This document shows, piece after piece, positions 1 to 8,819 of a stretch of 64,000 nt of DNA. Every line of letters starts with the position of its first letter. Position 1 is the stretch's first letter. The notes under the pieces are model-generated. The model had not been told where the DNA came from and made no database searches. It was given only the letters and a program-made list of their open reading frames with translations. This stretch comes from Kumtagia sp963839725 (GTDB taxonomy: Bacteria > Pseudomonadota > Alphaproteobacteria > Rhizobiales > Rhizobiaceae). The stretch is taken from assembly GCA_963839725.1 (NCBI GenBank), contig CAWIWT010000038.1, positions 1-64,000 of the forward strand, in the 5' to 3' direction. The position numbers and the translations under genes were made by a program.

Positions 1-73
1 CTATAATTAAGATTTATTGACTTTAAAATAAAAGTTATTCGTCAATAAGTATAGATTATTCTATTCTAAATCA

Positions 74-1414
74 TTATTCTCTGATTGGTTTTACCTCACT
101 TACAATTTCATCTTTATCTTCATATTTTCTTTGTTGAGGTAACATTATATATACACAAGCTCCTCCACACATTGTGCATGGAACATTATTTCCTTCATGC
201 TGACCTTGTCTATTATGGATTCTCTCTGCTTCTTCTGGATTGATGGAAAGTTCAATCTGCTTTTGCCAATTTAGAGTTCTCCTTGCTTTTGTGATTTCTC
301 TATCCCATTTGATCGCTTTATCTCTCATCTTTACTAAATCACCGGCATGAGCAGCAATTCTGTAGGCAATTAATCCATCTTTTACATCCTCAACATTGGG
401 CAACGATAGATGTTCTGCTGGAGTTAAATAACATAATAGATCTACGCCTTCTGAAGCTGATACTGCGGCACCTATCGCACTCGCAATATGATCGTATCCT
501 GCTGCAATATCGGTAACTAATGGTCCAAGGACATAATAAGGAACGTCTCCAATTAATGATTTTGCCAATCTAACATTTGCTGCAATTTCATTTAATGGAA
601 CATGACCAGGCCCTTCAATCATAACCTGTATATCCTTTTCATGTGCCCTCTTGGATAATCTAGCTACATTTACCATTTCTTGTATTTGGAGCTCATCATG
701 TGAATCCAAAATAGACCCAGGTCTTAAAGCATCTCCCAAGCTAAAAGTTACATCATATTTTTTTGCTATTTCGCACATGTAATCAAAGTGTTGAAAATAT
801 GGATTTTCTTTATCGTATTTTAACATCCATGCAGCCGTAATTGTACCCCCTTTGGATACAATACCAGCATGTCTTTTCACCTCTAAAACTCTTTTTGCTA
901 TTTCTTTTGTTATACCTGAATGAATAGTAGTATAATCAACCCCATCTTTGACGTGTTTTTCAAATGCATTTAAAAAATCGTCTTCAGTTATATTCAAAGG
1001 ATTTTTGTATTTTTCGACACCATAGGCATAGGCTTGATAAATAGGAACAGTTCCAAAGGTAATTGGTGCTGCCTCTAATAGTTTTTCTCGGATCAAATCT
1101 AAATTTCCACCATCAGAAAGATCCATTATAGTATCTCCTCCATATTTGACTGCAACTTTGGCCTTTGAGATTTCTTCGTCTAAATTCTGATATAGGGTAG
1201 AGGTTCCAATGTTAACATTAACTTTGGTTTTTAGTCCCTTTCCAATGCCAACAACTTTAATATTTTGTTTTCTAATATTGTTTTTAGGAATAATTACAGA
1301 ACCATTCGCTACTTTTTGGATTAAGAGATTAATATCTATATCTTCATCTTTTGCAACCTGAACCATTTCCTCTGTCGGAATGCCTCTTCTTGCACTTGTC
1401 ATCTGGGTACCCAT
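74..1414 (-). CDS. thiC: Phosphomethylpyrimidine synthase ThiC (archaeal type)
   Basis: Makes HMP phosphate, the pyrimidine moiety of thiamine, from aminoimidazole ribotide by radical-SAM chemistry. The 446-residue protein shows ThiC landmarks: MDLSDGG near residue 98, TIHSGI near 161, SLGDALRPGS near 226, EGPGHVP near 267 and GPLVTDIAAGYDHI near 297. A C-terminal cluster CTMCGGAC near residue 412 would bind the 4Fe-4S centre. Its spacing is CX2CX3C, one residue shorter than the CX2CX4C of E. coli-type ThiC. It lacks the long N-terminal extension of bacterial and plant forms, as expected for the short archaeal type. It is divergent from the proline dehydrogenase across 173 AT-rich bases, where I see no TPP riboswitch. 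Function is secure; the archaeal assignment rests on composition and neighbours. Confidence 0.93.
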   Translation of the reverse strand: MGTQMTSARRGIPTEEMVQVAKDEDIDINLLIQKVANGSVIIPKNNIRKQNIKVVGIGKGLKTKVNVNIGTSTLYQNLDEEISKAKVAVKYGGDTIMDLSDGGNLDLIREKLLEAAPITFGTVPIYQAYAYGVEKYKNPLNITEDDFLNAFEKHVKDGVDYTTIHSGITKEIAKRVLEVKRHAGIVSKGGTITAAWMLKYDKENPYFQHFDYMCEIAKKYDVTFSLGDALRPGSILDSHDELQIQEMVNVARLSKRAHEKDIQVMIEGPGHVPLNEIAANVRLAKSLIGDVPYYVLGPLVTDIAAGYDHIASAIGAAVSASEGVDLLCYLTPAEHLSLPNVEDVKDGLIAYRIAAHAGDLVKMRDKAIKWDREITKARRTLNWQKQIELSINPEEAERIHNRQGQHEGNNVPCTMCGGACVYIMLPQQRKYEDKDEIVSEVKPIRE

Positions 1415-1587
1415 TATTATTCTATTAAATATAGAACAAATGAATATAAAAGAATGTCTACATCTTGTATAGAGAAATTTTTAAAGATGGAATTAACCTT
1501 AGTTTATAAAATGCTTGGACACTTTCTAGTTAAATCACAATCTCAGTATAGAAATAACCTTAATAAAAATAAAATAAATTATATACT

Positions 1588-2530
1588 ATGAATTTTTCTA
1601 TCGATGACGATCATTTTTCCAATAAATACCCTCATTCTTATCATAGAGAGCCTTTCCTGTTAGATAAACTACTTTTTACATTATCTAAAAAATGGATTGC
1701 TGGATATAATATAGATGCTGCGTTAAATTATGCTCTTGGTGCGAATAAAAGAGGTTTGAAATGTATTATCAATTACTTGGGAGAGGATTTAAAAAATGTA
1801 GAAATGGTGAAAAATACAGTAATTGAATATAAAAATCTCATAAAAAACATGAAAGTATGTGGTATTGAAGGTTCGATTTCGATAAAACCGACACAAATAG
1901 GTCTCTCCTTGGATATGAATTTCTGTCTAGACCAATTACTAGAAATAACTTCGATCGCAAAAAAGAACAATATTTTTTTATGGATAGACATGGAATCTTT
2001 TGAGAATGTTGAACCGACTATTATTATTTATAAAAAAGTTATTGAAGAAATAGACCAAATCGGTATTGTTCTCCAATCAAATCTTAAAAGAAGTTATTAT
2101 GATTTGAGTAAGTTATTGATTTATGGCTCAAATATAAGGCTAGTAAAGGGAGCTTATCATGAAAAAGAGATATATGCATTTCAAACTAAACATGAAATTG
2201 ACAATAATTACATCGAAATGGCTAAACTCTTATTTTCAAAAAAAAAATGATCTTAGAGAAAACCAAATTTTTGCCATTGCTACACATGATTCTAACATAA
2301 TTCAAAAATCACTAGATCTACTTTTTTTATACGATTTTAAAAAAGAGCATTTACAATTCCAATTTCTAAAGGGAATTCGGGAAAAACTTAAAATTAATTT
2401 ATTATTAAAGGGATTTAATGTTTATGAATATTTACCATACGGTCGAAATTGGCTTCCTTATTCTCTGAGAAGGTTGCGAGAACGAAAAAGCAATGTAATT
2501 CTATTATTGCGTTCATTAATTTCCCCTTGA
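1588..2530 (+). CDS. Proline dehydrogenase, split by a poly-A frameshift
   Basis: FAD-dependent oxidation of proline to pyrroline-5-carboxylate. Frame 1 (1588-2250) carries SIKPTQIGL, FLWIDMES, VLQSNLKRS and IRLVKGAYHE, the beta/alpha-barrel strands of the PRODH/PutA family. It hits a stop directly after ten A residues at 2238-2247. The adjacent frame continues to 2530 with ATHD, FQFLKGIRE, YEYLPYGRNWLPY and SLRRLRERKSN, the C-terminal FAD- and proline-binding part. Removing one A restores a single protein of about 313 residues, normal for a monofunctional PRODH. A homopolymer sequencing error is the simplest cause; true inactivation or slippage on the A run is possible. Confidence 0.85.
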
Positions 2531-2542
2531 TAGAAAATCAAA

Positions 2543-2932
2543 TTATCTATATTTTATAGTCTTGATATTTCCACCATTTGCAGATACTGTCACTCTATCA
2601 AAATTCAATTCATCAGGTTCAGGTGTTATAAAAATTCCACTGAATGGTCCAAGATTGCCAAAAGAATGCAGTTTGCCGGTATCACCAAATTGTACCATAA
2701 CAGCTTTGATTTCCTGAGGACTATTATTGTTTACCTTTATACTTATTGTTTTGATAGAATGCGTAGCATCGTTTCTTTCGATAATTTCTACGTTTAGTCC
2801 TGCTCTGGGAATAAAAACTGATAAAACAACTATAGCAACGACCACAATACCAGCAAGCATAATATACTTTATTTTTTTTTTATTTAGTCGTAAAGGTGAA
2901 GTTCTACCAGAGTCATTGTCCCATCTTCCCAC
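2543..2932 (-). CDS. Single-pass membrane protein of unknown function
   Basis: 129 residues that I do not recognise by family. A basic stretch (RLNKKKIKY) precedes one hydrophobic helix at about residues 25-45, followed by a roughly 80-residue hydrophilic domain predicted outside the membrane. That domain alternates short polar and hydrophobic stretches (IKTISIKVNNN, VMVQFGDTGKLHSFG), suggesting a beta-rich, Ig-like fold. N-terminally anchored proteins of this layout are common among thaumarchaeal hypotheticals (general knowledge, not a database match). It converges with the proline dehydrogenase. Confidence 0.6.
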   Translation of the reverse strand: MGRWDNDSGRTSPLRLNKKKIKYIMLAGIVVVAIVVLSVFIPRAGLNVEIIERNDATHSIKTISIKVNNNSPQEIKAVMVQFGDTGKLHSFGNLGPFSGIFITPEPDELNFDRVTVSANGGNIKTIKYR

Positions 2933-3063
2933 ATTGTAATTTATCGTAACACCATAATAAAGTTCATGATAAAAGTATGGTTTTCAATCCAACTTTTTAT
3001 TCTCCTTTATGAACTTTTTTAATTAAATAAAATTTAATTAATAACCCTTTGAAATTTATATTG

Positions 3064-3576
3064 ATGCATACTTCCGATGACTCTCAATCAATCTATATTC
3101 ATGAAATAATGAGTAAAAATGTTGTAAAGATTGGTTATAAAACTTCAGCGTTAGAAATTTCAAAAACCATGGTAAAACAGAGAATTAGTTCAGTAGTCAT
3201 AATCGATAATCACAATAAAATTATAGGAATTGTAACAGAGAAAGACTTGATAAAAGAAATATGTGCAAAAAATCTTTTGGCAAATACGTTAACTGCAGAG
3301 AAAGTAATGTCTTCTCCTTTAATATCAATTAGTAAAAAATCTACAATAAATGATGCTACAAAACTAATGGTTGAAAAAAGAATAAAGCATTTGGCTATTC
3401 ATGAAAATAACGATATTATTGGAATACTTACTACATACGATCTCATTAAAGTTTTAAGAAATAAAATTAAATCTATGGATTTGGATTCCAATTTATTAGA
3501 TGCTATATCAATGGCTGATATTCCCTTAGAAGAAGGTGGATTTTCTCTTCCATTATCTGAAGATGAATTAAAATAA
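3064..3576 (+). CDS. Paired CBS-domain protein
   Basis: About 170 residues made of two tandem CBS motifs forming one Bateman module. CBS1 begins at IHEIMSKNVVKI and contains SSVVIIDNHNKIIGIVTEKDLIK; CBS2 begins at TAEKVMSSPLISI and contains IKHLAIHENNDIIGILTTYDL. Such modules usually bind adenine nucleotides and act as energy or ligand sensors, but no effector domain is fused, so the partner is unknown. I prefer the ATG at 3064 to the in-frame TTG at 3049; an ATG at 3109 directly before CBS1 is also possible. It stands alone, with an AT-rich gap on each side. Confidence 0.85.
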   Translation: MHTSDDSQSIYIHEIMSKNVVKIGYKTSALEISKTMVKQRISSVVIIDNHNKIIGIVTEKDLIKEICAKNLLANTLTAEKVMSSPLISISKKSTINDATKLMVEKRIKHLAIHENNDIIGILTTYDLIKVLRNKIKSMDLDSNLLDAISMADIPLEEGGFSLPLSEDELK

Positions 3577-3696
3577 ATCAAAGCAAGGTGCGGGATAGCT
3601 TTTACTAAATATATTGATAATACACCTTGAGAATTATTGAAAACATCATACTACAAGTTAAAAAAACAATAAATACTTTGGTACATATTTTAAATA

Positions 3697-4119
3697 ATGG
3701 TTACCGATAATCACACAGATGAAGAATTAAAAAAATTCTATGATTTTAAAAATATCGCAGTAGTTGGCATGTCAAAAAATGAAGAAAAACCAGTCCATTT
3801 TGTACCTAAATATCTAGCAAAAAATGGTTTTAATATTATACCGGTTAATCCCACAACAGATGAAATCCTAGAAAAAAAATCTTACAAACTTGTTTCTGAG
3901 ATTAAAGAAGATGTTGATATTGTAGATATATTTCGAAAATCAGATGATATTATGCCTGTAGTAGAGGATTTATTAAAGAAAAAAGGAATAAAGTTAATCT
4001 GGTTACAAAAAGGTATTTTTAATCAACATGCTGAAGATGTGGCAAAAAAAAATGGAATCGAATTTGTATATAACAGATGTATGCTAGAAGAACATGAACG
4101 ACTATTTTCAAAAACTTGA
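3697..4119 (+). CDS. CoA-binding domain protein (CoA_binding_2 family)
   Basis: 140-residue stand-alone Rossmann protein. An N-terminal NIAVVGMSKNEEKPVHFVPKY gives the nucleotide-binding loop, followed by GFNIIPVNPTTDEI, DIVDIFRKSDDI and IKLIWLQKGIFNQ, the layout of the YccU-like CoA-binding family related to the succinyl-CoA synthetase alpha N-domain. The conserved NRCMLEEHERL near the C terminus is also typical. The substrate process is unknown. The start ATG follows an AT-rich, leader-poor region as expected for archaeal transcripts. Confidence 0.85.
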   Translation: MVTDNHTDEELKKFYDFKNIAVVGMSKNEEKPVHFVPKYLAKNGFNIIPVNPTTDEILEKKSYKLVSEIKEDVDIVDIFRKSDDIMPVVEDLLKKKGIKLIWLQKGIFNQHAEDVAKKNGIEFVYNRCMLEEHERLFSKT

Positions 4120-4606
4120 TTTTTAAAAAAAACTGTAAAAATTCCTGCAGGAACATGTAACATAATACAATAAAAGTGGATACTTGATTTCAATCTTGTG
4201 CATTGTAAAAAATTACACATACCCATTTTCATAAATTATTAGTATATTATATAGTACAAATTCATTATATGTTTTAGAATTTTGTGTGTTATAATATTAT
4301 CTTAAAGATTATAGATTTATAATTAAAATTCCACATGATTGTATTAGTTGCTTGAAAATACCATGAGGTAATTATTGGGTTATCAGAAAACATTTTCTGC
4401 AATCTTGAGTCAAGTGATATTTGTTCAATTCATAGACGGTTTCCTAATATTATTAAATGTCATTATTTTTTTTATTTGAGAACTAGCAATTGAAATTAAA
4501 TAGAATGTATATACATCATCCGGACATATCTAGATACTAGATACTGATAATTGGAAATTCTTAAAGTTAAATATAAAAAGCAAAAGTGAAAGGATTATTA
4601 TCCTAA
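4120..4606. other. AT-rich intergenic stretch, no gene seen
   Basis: About 490 bases without a credible reading frame on either strand; stops are dense in all frames and no tRNA-like cloverleaf is apparent. It precedes a short hydrophobic reading frame. Confidence 0.5.
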
Positions 4607-4819
4607 TTCTATATTTTTATAGAAATAGGTTATGATATTATCTTTGCTATTTTAAGTCTACTTCTCATTATTCTCGGAACGATATTTTATTTACAAAGTA
4701 AATCTTTTGTAGGACCTAAACGCTCTTGTATGTATAATAATCCAAATTGGACTATTAATGGATTCATTGTAATCCTTGTAGGAGCAACTCTTTTAGTAAT
4801 ATTTTTTTTACTTTTATGA
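4607..4819 (+). other. Possible small two-helix membrane protein lacking a normal start codon
   Basis: An open frame of about 70 codons encodes two strongly hydrophobic helices (IIFAILSLLLIILGTIFYL and FIVILVGATLLVIFFLLL) separated by a polar hairpin with FVGPKRSCMYNNPNWTINGF. The clean two-helix pattern is unlikely by chance even in AT-rich DNA. There is no ATG, GTG or TTG before the first helix, and a TAA lies at 4604-4606. Given the indels elsewhere, the true start may be in another frame upstream, or this may be a decaying gene. Confidence 0.35.
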
Positions 4820-4931
4820 TGGAAAGAAATAATCGATATAAAAGAATTAGAGGACAATAAGCAATATATCTTCAACTGCTCTATCCATTTTTACATTACT
4901 TTTTAAATAAACATTCTTATTTTCAAGGTTA

Positions 4932-5483
4932 ATGAAACAGTATTCTGTTCCTACTTTATTGAAAAATCATGAAAAATACTTATTTACAATTTTACTCTTA
5001 GCAATAATTTCTATAGTGGGATTTGCTATAGAAAAAGCATATCCTCAAGTGGAAGATTCCCAATTGAATGGTCCAGCAATGGATTCTCAAAAAACCAATA
5101 AATCGACACCATCTTCTGAAGGTAAATTTACCCCTAAAATGTATGTGAAAATTACATCTCATAAAAATGCTGACGTGGTTCCTGCTGGCGATCTTACTAT
5201 TAATGGAACTTCAAGCGACACTGCGTCCAGGGATTGCGTGGTAGATGTTGATTGGAATAATGAAAAACCTTCTCAGATAGTGACACCTACAGGACCAGGC
5301 GGCTCTAGTGATTTCTCAACATGGACATTTAATTATACAAAAGATTATCGTCAGATAGAAGTAGGACCGAATGAGTCTACATCAAAATTAACTTGTATCA
5401 ACCCTGGGCCTTTAACTAAGTGGTTCAGTGTTACAGTAACAGGAGAACAACCACCATTTCCAAGACCATTACCTGTTCCTTAA
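4932..5483 (+). CDS. Exported/anchored protein, proline-rich tail, unknown function
   Basis: 183 residues. A hydrophobic segment at about residues 17-34 (FTILLLAIISIVGFAI) acts as signal peptide or anchor, followed by a polar linker and a domain from about residue 70 containing KITSHKNADVVPAGDLTING, DCVVDVDWNNEKP and STWTFNYTKDY. The last segment resembles the Ig-like extracellular domains found in many thaumarchaeal surface hypotheticals. Two cysteines (DCVV and LTCINPG) could form a disulfide. It ends with a proline-rich tail. No specific function can be assigned. Confidence 0.65.
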   Translation: MKQYSVPTLLKNHEKYLFTILLLAIISIVGFAIEKAYPQVEDSQLNGPAMDSQKTNKSTPSSEGKFTPKMYVKITSHKNADVVPAGDLTINGTSSDTASRDCVVDVDWNNEKPSQIVTPTGPGGSSDFSTWTFNYTKDYRQIEVGPNESTSKLTCINPGPLTKWFSVTVTGEQPPFPRPLPVP

Positions 5484-5563
5484 TAATTATTTTTTATTTA
5501 CATATTCTCGTTAGGTCAATGGAAATATATTAAGCAATTTTACTGCTCTAATTAACATACATA

Positions 5564-6178
5564 TTGAATTATAAATATTTTTTATCGACGAATGTTAATT
5601 TTGCTGTTTCAAAACAAGAAATATGTGTTATCTTCTCTATTTTTGTTATTACATTCATCGTTAGATTTTACGATTTAGGTGAGGTAGGCTCTTAATAATG
5701 ATGAAGCAATATACGCTGGACAGGCTGCTTCACTTGCAAATTTTAGTGAATATCAAGAACAATTTTCTATATTCAGAGCACATCCATTATTATTGCAATT
5801 TATGATGTCTATCTCCTTTTATTTTTTTGGGATAAATGAATTTACTGCCAGAATCGTTCCTATGCTTTTGAGTTGTAGTAGTATAGTAATATCCTATTTT
5901 ATTGCTAAATTTCTATATAATCAACGAACTGCCGTAATATCTTCTACTATCCTTAGTTTACTTCCCTATCATATATCAATCTCCAAACAGGCACTTGTTG
6001 ATGTATCAATGTCATTTTTCTTTGTACTCATCTCTTACTAATTATACTATATTACCGAAAAAACTCATTATTTCTCCTTTATGGAATAGGAATCTCTACG
6101 GGGCTTTGCTTTCTTTCAAAAGAAACTGGAATTATCTCCTTAGTTATTTCTATCGTAAGTTTAATTCTTATAGATTAA
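5564..6178 (+). pseudogene. Family-39-type glycosyltransferase, N-terminal fragment, frameshifted and cut at the genome junction
   Basis: Three reading frames line up in order as one membrane glycosyltransferase of the PMT/ArnT (GT39) type. Frame A ends IVRFYDLGEVG; frame B starts at about 5691 with LNNDEAIYAGQ and contains IFRAHPLLLQFMM, FGINEFTARIVPML and LSLLPYHISISKQALVDVS; frame C (about 6040-6175) carries GISTGLCFLSKETGIISLV. The catalytic-type Asp-Glu (NNDEA) and the R-HP motif fit GT39 lipid-phosphosugar enzymes of archaeal N-glycosylation. Two indels (about 5688 and 6040) separate the frames. The gene stops where AT-rich DNA gives way to GC-rich DNA, so most of the protein is missing. 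A TTG at 5564 is a possible start. Confidence 0.7.
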
Positions 6179-6185
6179 TCGACAC
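6170..6185. other. Composition breakpoint: archaeal to alphaproteobacterial DNA
   Basis: Left of about 6175 every gene is AT-rich with A/T third positions; right of it codons abruptly become G/C-ending and gene content becomes rhizobial. The archaeal glycosyltransferase is truncated on the left and a 5'-truncated bacterial reading frame begins on the right. No transposase, tRNA or att-like repeat marks the join. I read it as a chimeric contig join rather than natural transfer. Confidence 0.75.
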
Positions 6186-6509
6186 ATCACCAGAAATGGT
6201 ACGACTGGTCCGAGGCGCTGGATATACCGTTGAGGCAGCATACATTGTGGCCGTCCAGCGCTCTGGAGGCATATGTGCGGGCGACCGGGGGGAGGGGGAC
6301 CCGAGCGGCCGCGCTGGCCAGTAAATCGAAGCGCAATCCTTCGGCCCGTCAACGCCATGCTGACCTATAGCGCGGCCCAACGGCTGATCAATCTTGCGCG
6401 GCACGAACCGCAACTAAGCCGCGACGACAGGATCAGCGACGTCACGGAGCGCGCCAGGACAGCGGTGGAACAGTTGGTTATGCGCAGGTCGAGGGGCGAG
6501 GCGGCTTAG
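6182..6509 (+). pseudogene. 5'-truncated bacterial gene fragment, frameshifted, unknown
   Basis: The first bacterial coding signal after the junction. One frame reads HHQKWYDWSEALDIPLRQ through to about 6355, then the signal shifts to a frame reading YSAAQRLINLARHEPQLSRD and TERARTAVEQLVMRRS to the stop at 6509. G/C third positions suggest real coding. The start is lost at the junction. It lies 19 bases before the next gene's start, so the two probably belonged to one polysaccharide operon. I cannot name the family. Confidence 0.4.
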
Positions 6510-6528
6510 GATGGGACGGGAAGCACAT

Positions 6529-7583
6529 ATGCCAATTGATATCGTCTTCGTCGTTCCGGTCCGGCACCATCTGGCGGTCGCGAATTGGCATCCTGTAAAG
6601 CAATATCTCGCGGAGACGCTTCGATCCATTGCCGGGCAGACTTCGGACAATTGGGAATGCAGGGTAATCGCGAGCGAAGGCGCCGACCTTCCACCGCTTC
6701 CGCAGCGCTGTTCCGCGCGCTTCGTCGATTTGCCCCCGCCAAGCCTGCCGGACAAGAAGCGCAACCCGGAGGCCTTTTACGACGCTTTCCGGCGGGACAA
6801 GGGCTTGCGCGTCTATCAAGGCATGCACGATGTCGATCCGATGACCGATGTGATGGTCGTCGATTACGACTACATCAGCCGGAGAGTCGCGGCGTTCACC
6901 GGTCAGCGCACCAGCGCGTCGGAATGGTTCCTCGATCGTGGCTATGTCTACGGCATGTCGAGGCACTACTTCACCGAGACCGCTTCAATCATCTATGCGG
7001 AACATCGCTCATCGTTCGCCGCGACAAGTACCGCGAGCTCGAAACGCCGACCGGCAAGCCTGACGAAGAGAAGGTGAAGCGGTGGCTGGGCAGCCATCGC
7101 TTCATTGCCGACGACCTCGATGCTCAAGGCATTCCCTTGCAGCCGCTGCCGTTTCCCGGCGCCATCTACAGGATCGCCAATCCGCAATCCGCGAGCGGCG
7201 CGACCACGCTTTTCCAGGAGATGAACCCGCCATGGCTGCTGCGCGGGGCACCTGCCGAGTATCTTCACAACCTGCTCAAATACCGCCGGATGAACAGCGC
7301 CATAGCTGAAGAGTTCTCGCTCGCCGAGCCAGTGGCCTCTCCTAGGGGCTGTCGGCTGCTGGGGGCCCGGCGATGGAGCTGTTTTTGCGCGGCGTGTGAC
7401 GATGCCTACGAAGGGGACCATGCTGCCGCAGAACGCGACTTTGACGAGCAGGTAATAAGGAAGGTTCGTCTTTGGGAAATTGCCTCGGGGCGGGAACCTA
7501 CTGATTGGGTTGCGGCTGGCCTCGGGGAAGACCGCGAGACTGACGAACTCCTGGAATGGGAGCCTGCCGGCCTACCAAATTAA
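6529..7583 (+). CDS. Putative glycosyltransferase, split by one frameshift
   Basis: The start at 6529 (MPIDIVFVVPVRHHLAV) follows a GGGACGGGAAG ribosome-binding site. The N-terminal part has a GT-A-like opening strand (IVFVVPVRH), SIAGQTSDNWECRVI and MVVDYDYISRRV, where DYD could be the metal-binding triad. Near 7000 an indel moves the frame: TASIIYA joins GTSLIVRRDKYRELET in the adjacent frame, followed by HRFIADDLDAQGIPLQPLPFPGAIYRI. The rejoined protein is about 350 residues. The last 80 residues after about 7340 look less natural and may reflect another error. A surface-polysaccharide role is inferred from neighbours; the exact family is uncertain. Confidence 0.5.
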
Positions 7584-7640
7584 AGGCGCGGAACATTTTG
7601 ACACATTAAGTAGTTGATGCGCGCCCCATTCCCGCACCAT

Positions 7641-7689
7641 CCCGCCGCGCTGACCCCACACGCCCCTCACGATGCCCCAGCGCGGCGGG
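7641..7689. repeat. 12-bp perfect inverted repeat (hairpin)
   Basis: CCCGCCGCGCTG at 7641-7652 is complementary to CAGCGCGGCGGG at 7678-7689, with a 25-base loop. It lies just after the preceding glycosyltransferase and could end its transcript, although no clear T-run follows. Confidence 0.5.
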
Positions 7690-7737
7690 GCCGGCCTTTG
7701 ATCGTAGGGAAGACCCGTAAGGAGCACTAGGCCGGCA

Positions 7738-7800
7738 TTTGTATGAGGGTCTTTGCTAGGTTGCGTACATTTGTATGAGGTTCTTCGCGAACTTGCGTAC
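7738..7800. repeat. Two tandem 31-base repeats beside a transposase remnant
   Basis: Copies at 7738-7768 and 7770-7800 both begin TTTGTATGAGG and end TTGCGTAC, and match at 26 of 31 positions. They abut the 3' end of an IS5-type transposase remnant, so they may be duplicated or nested IS ends. Confidence 0.5.
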
Positions 7801-7817
7801 TAAGGCCTGTTGAGATT

Positions 7818-8085
7818 TCACCGTGAGTTTATGGCGGCTGCGACGAGATAGATCATTGCCTTTTAAACTCTGATCGGTTTTGCAGGCGCGCATGGCGATG
7901 CGCTTGAACTCTTTGAGTTTGCAGAAGAAATTCTCGATGAGATGTCGCCCATGTAGAGTTCCTTGTCCAGTGGCACGGGCGAAGTCCGCCTCCTTCGAAA
8001 ATACATCCCGTCGCGTAATGTGACCTGGCGGTGATGCAACTACCCCCGGATGGTTCGGAGGTCCGCGCGAACAGCCAACAACCAA
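7818..8085 (-). mobile_element. IS5-type transposase, C-terminal remnant
   Basis: The minus strand encodes RHLIENFFCKLKEFKRIAMR followed by KTDQS, typical of the C-terminal region (DDE glutamate helix, Y-R-R-E-type) of IS5-superfamily transposases. An extra base near 7857 shifts the frame; the neighbouring frame gives MIYLVAAAINSR and the natural stop at 7818. The N-terminal two-thirds, with the first two catalytic aspartates, is missing, and sequence upstream of about 8010 is not transposase-like. It is a dead fragment. Confidence 0.6.
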
Positions 8086-8125
8086 AGACCCTATCTGCCC
8101 AGTCCAGCCCTTCTCATCGAATAGC

Positions 8126-8819
8126 TCAGTAGCGCGCTGCCAGCCTGCTTCCGGCGCTCCATCGCTTCTGTGCGAAACGGATATGCATCGTGTTCTCGAT
8201 TATTTCCGACGATGCGGTCGATTCATAGGGTTCGCTCACGGGAGACATGCCTGCCGGCAACTTGTCAGGCCGGCAGTAGACCAGCGTGTTTTGCCTGTAC
8301 CACCATTCGACGTTCCTTGCTCCGAAGACCTTCGGCCTGATGCAGTCCAGCGCCAGGTAATTATGCGAAGCGAACAGCCTTGCCCAAAATGACTGCGGCT
8401 GCTCGTTGATGTGGCTGAGTCCGCCCTGATTCGGCACAGCTGCCGAGAACATGACCACGGGCGCCAGATTGACGAGCGAAGCTATCAGCCCTTCAGCGGA
8501 AAGCCTTGGCAAATGCTCGGCTACTTCCAGCGAGCATGCCAAGTCGAACGTCCGGTCTATCTTGAACGGCTTTGTCAGGTCCATTGGCACGAAGCGTTTC
8601 GGTGAAATCTTCAGCTGGCTCAATCACGTAGTCGCCGTCAATGCCTAGATGGTCGGTCACCCCGTGCTTGCCGAAGGTTTTGAGCCATCCACCAACGCCG
8701 CAACCTACATCGATCACCGATCGTACGGGAAAGAGCGACGTAATAATCGGAACGATCACCTCAGCAGAGGCCATGGAACCCTGCTGCTGGCTTTCGAAAA
8801 ACTGCTCTGTGTAGGACAT
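8126..8819 (-). CDS. Class I SAM-dependent methyltransferase, split by one frameshift
   Basis: The minus strand starts at 8819 with MSYTEQFFESQQQ and reaches the SAM-binding motif VIDVGCGVGGWLKTF, then LGIDGDYV (motif II acidic residue). An indel near 8610 moves the signal to the next frame, which continues PMDLTKPFKIDRTFDLACSL, EVAEHLP and NLAPVVMFSAAVPNQGG before a W-rich region to 8126. This is the Methyltransf_23/11 arrangement common in surface-glycan clusters, so the acceptor is probably a sugar or lipid (inference). Restored length is about 230 residues. Isolated between an IS remnant and another methyltransferase. Confidence 0.6.

Noticed and set aside
1415..1587. TPP riboswitch before thiC
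   Set aside because: No conserved thi-box sequence or stem pattern is visible in this AT-rich gap.
1..6175. Archaeal block as a natural horizontal transfer into a rhizobial chromosome
   Set aside because: The left edge is the window edge, gene structure is fully archaeal, and the right edge truncates genes on both sides without mobility signals, so chimerism is simpler.
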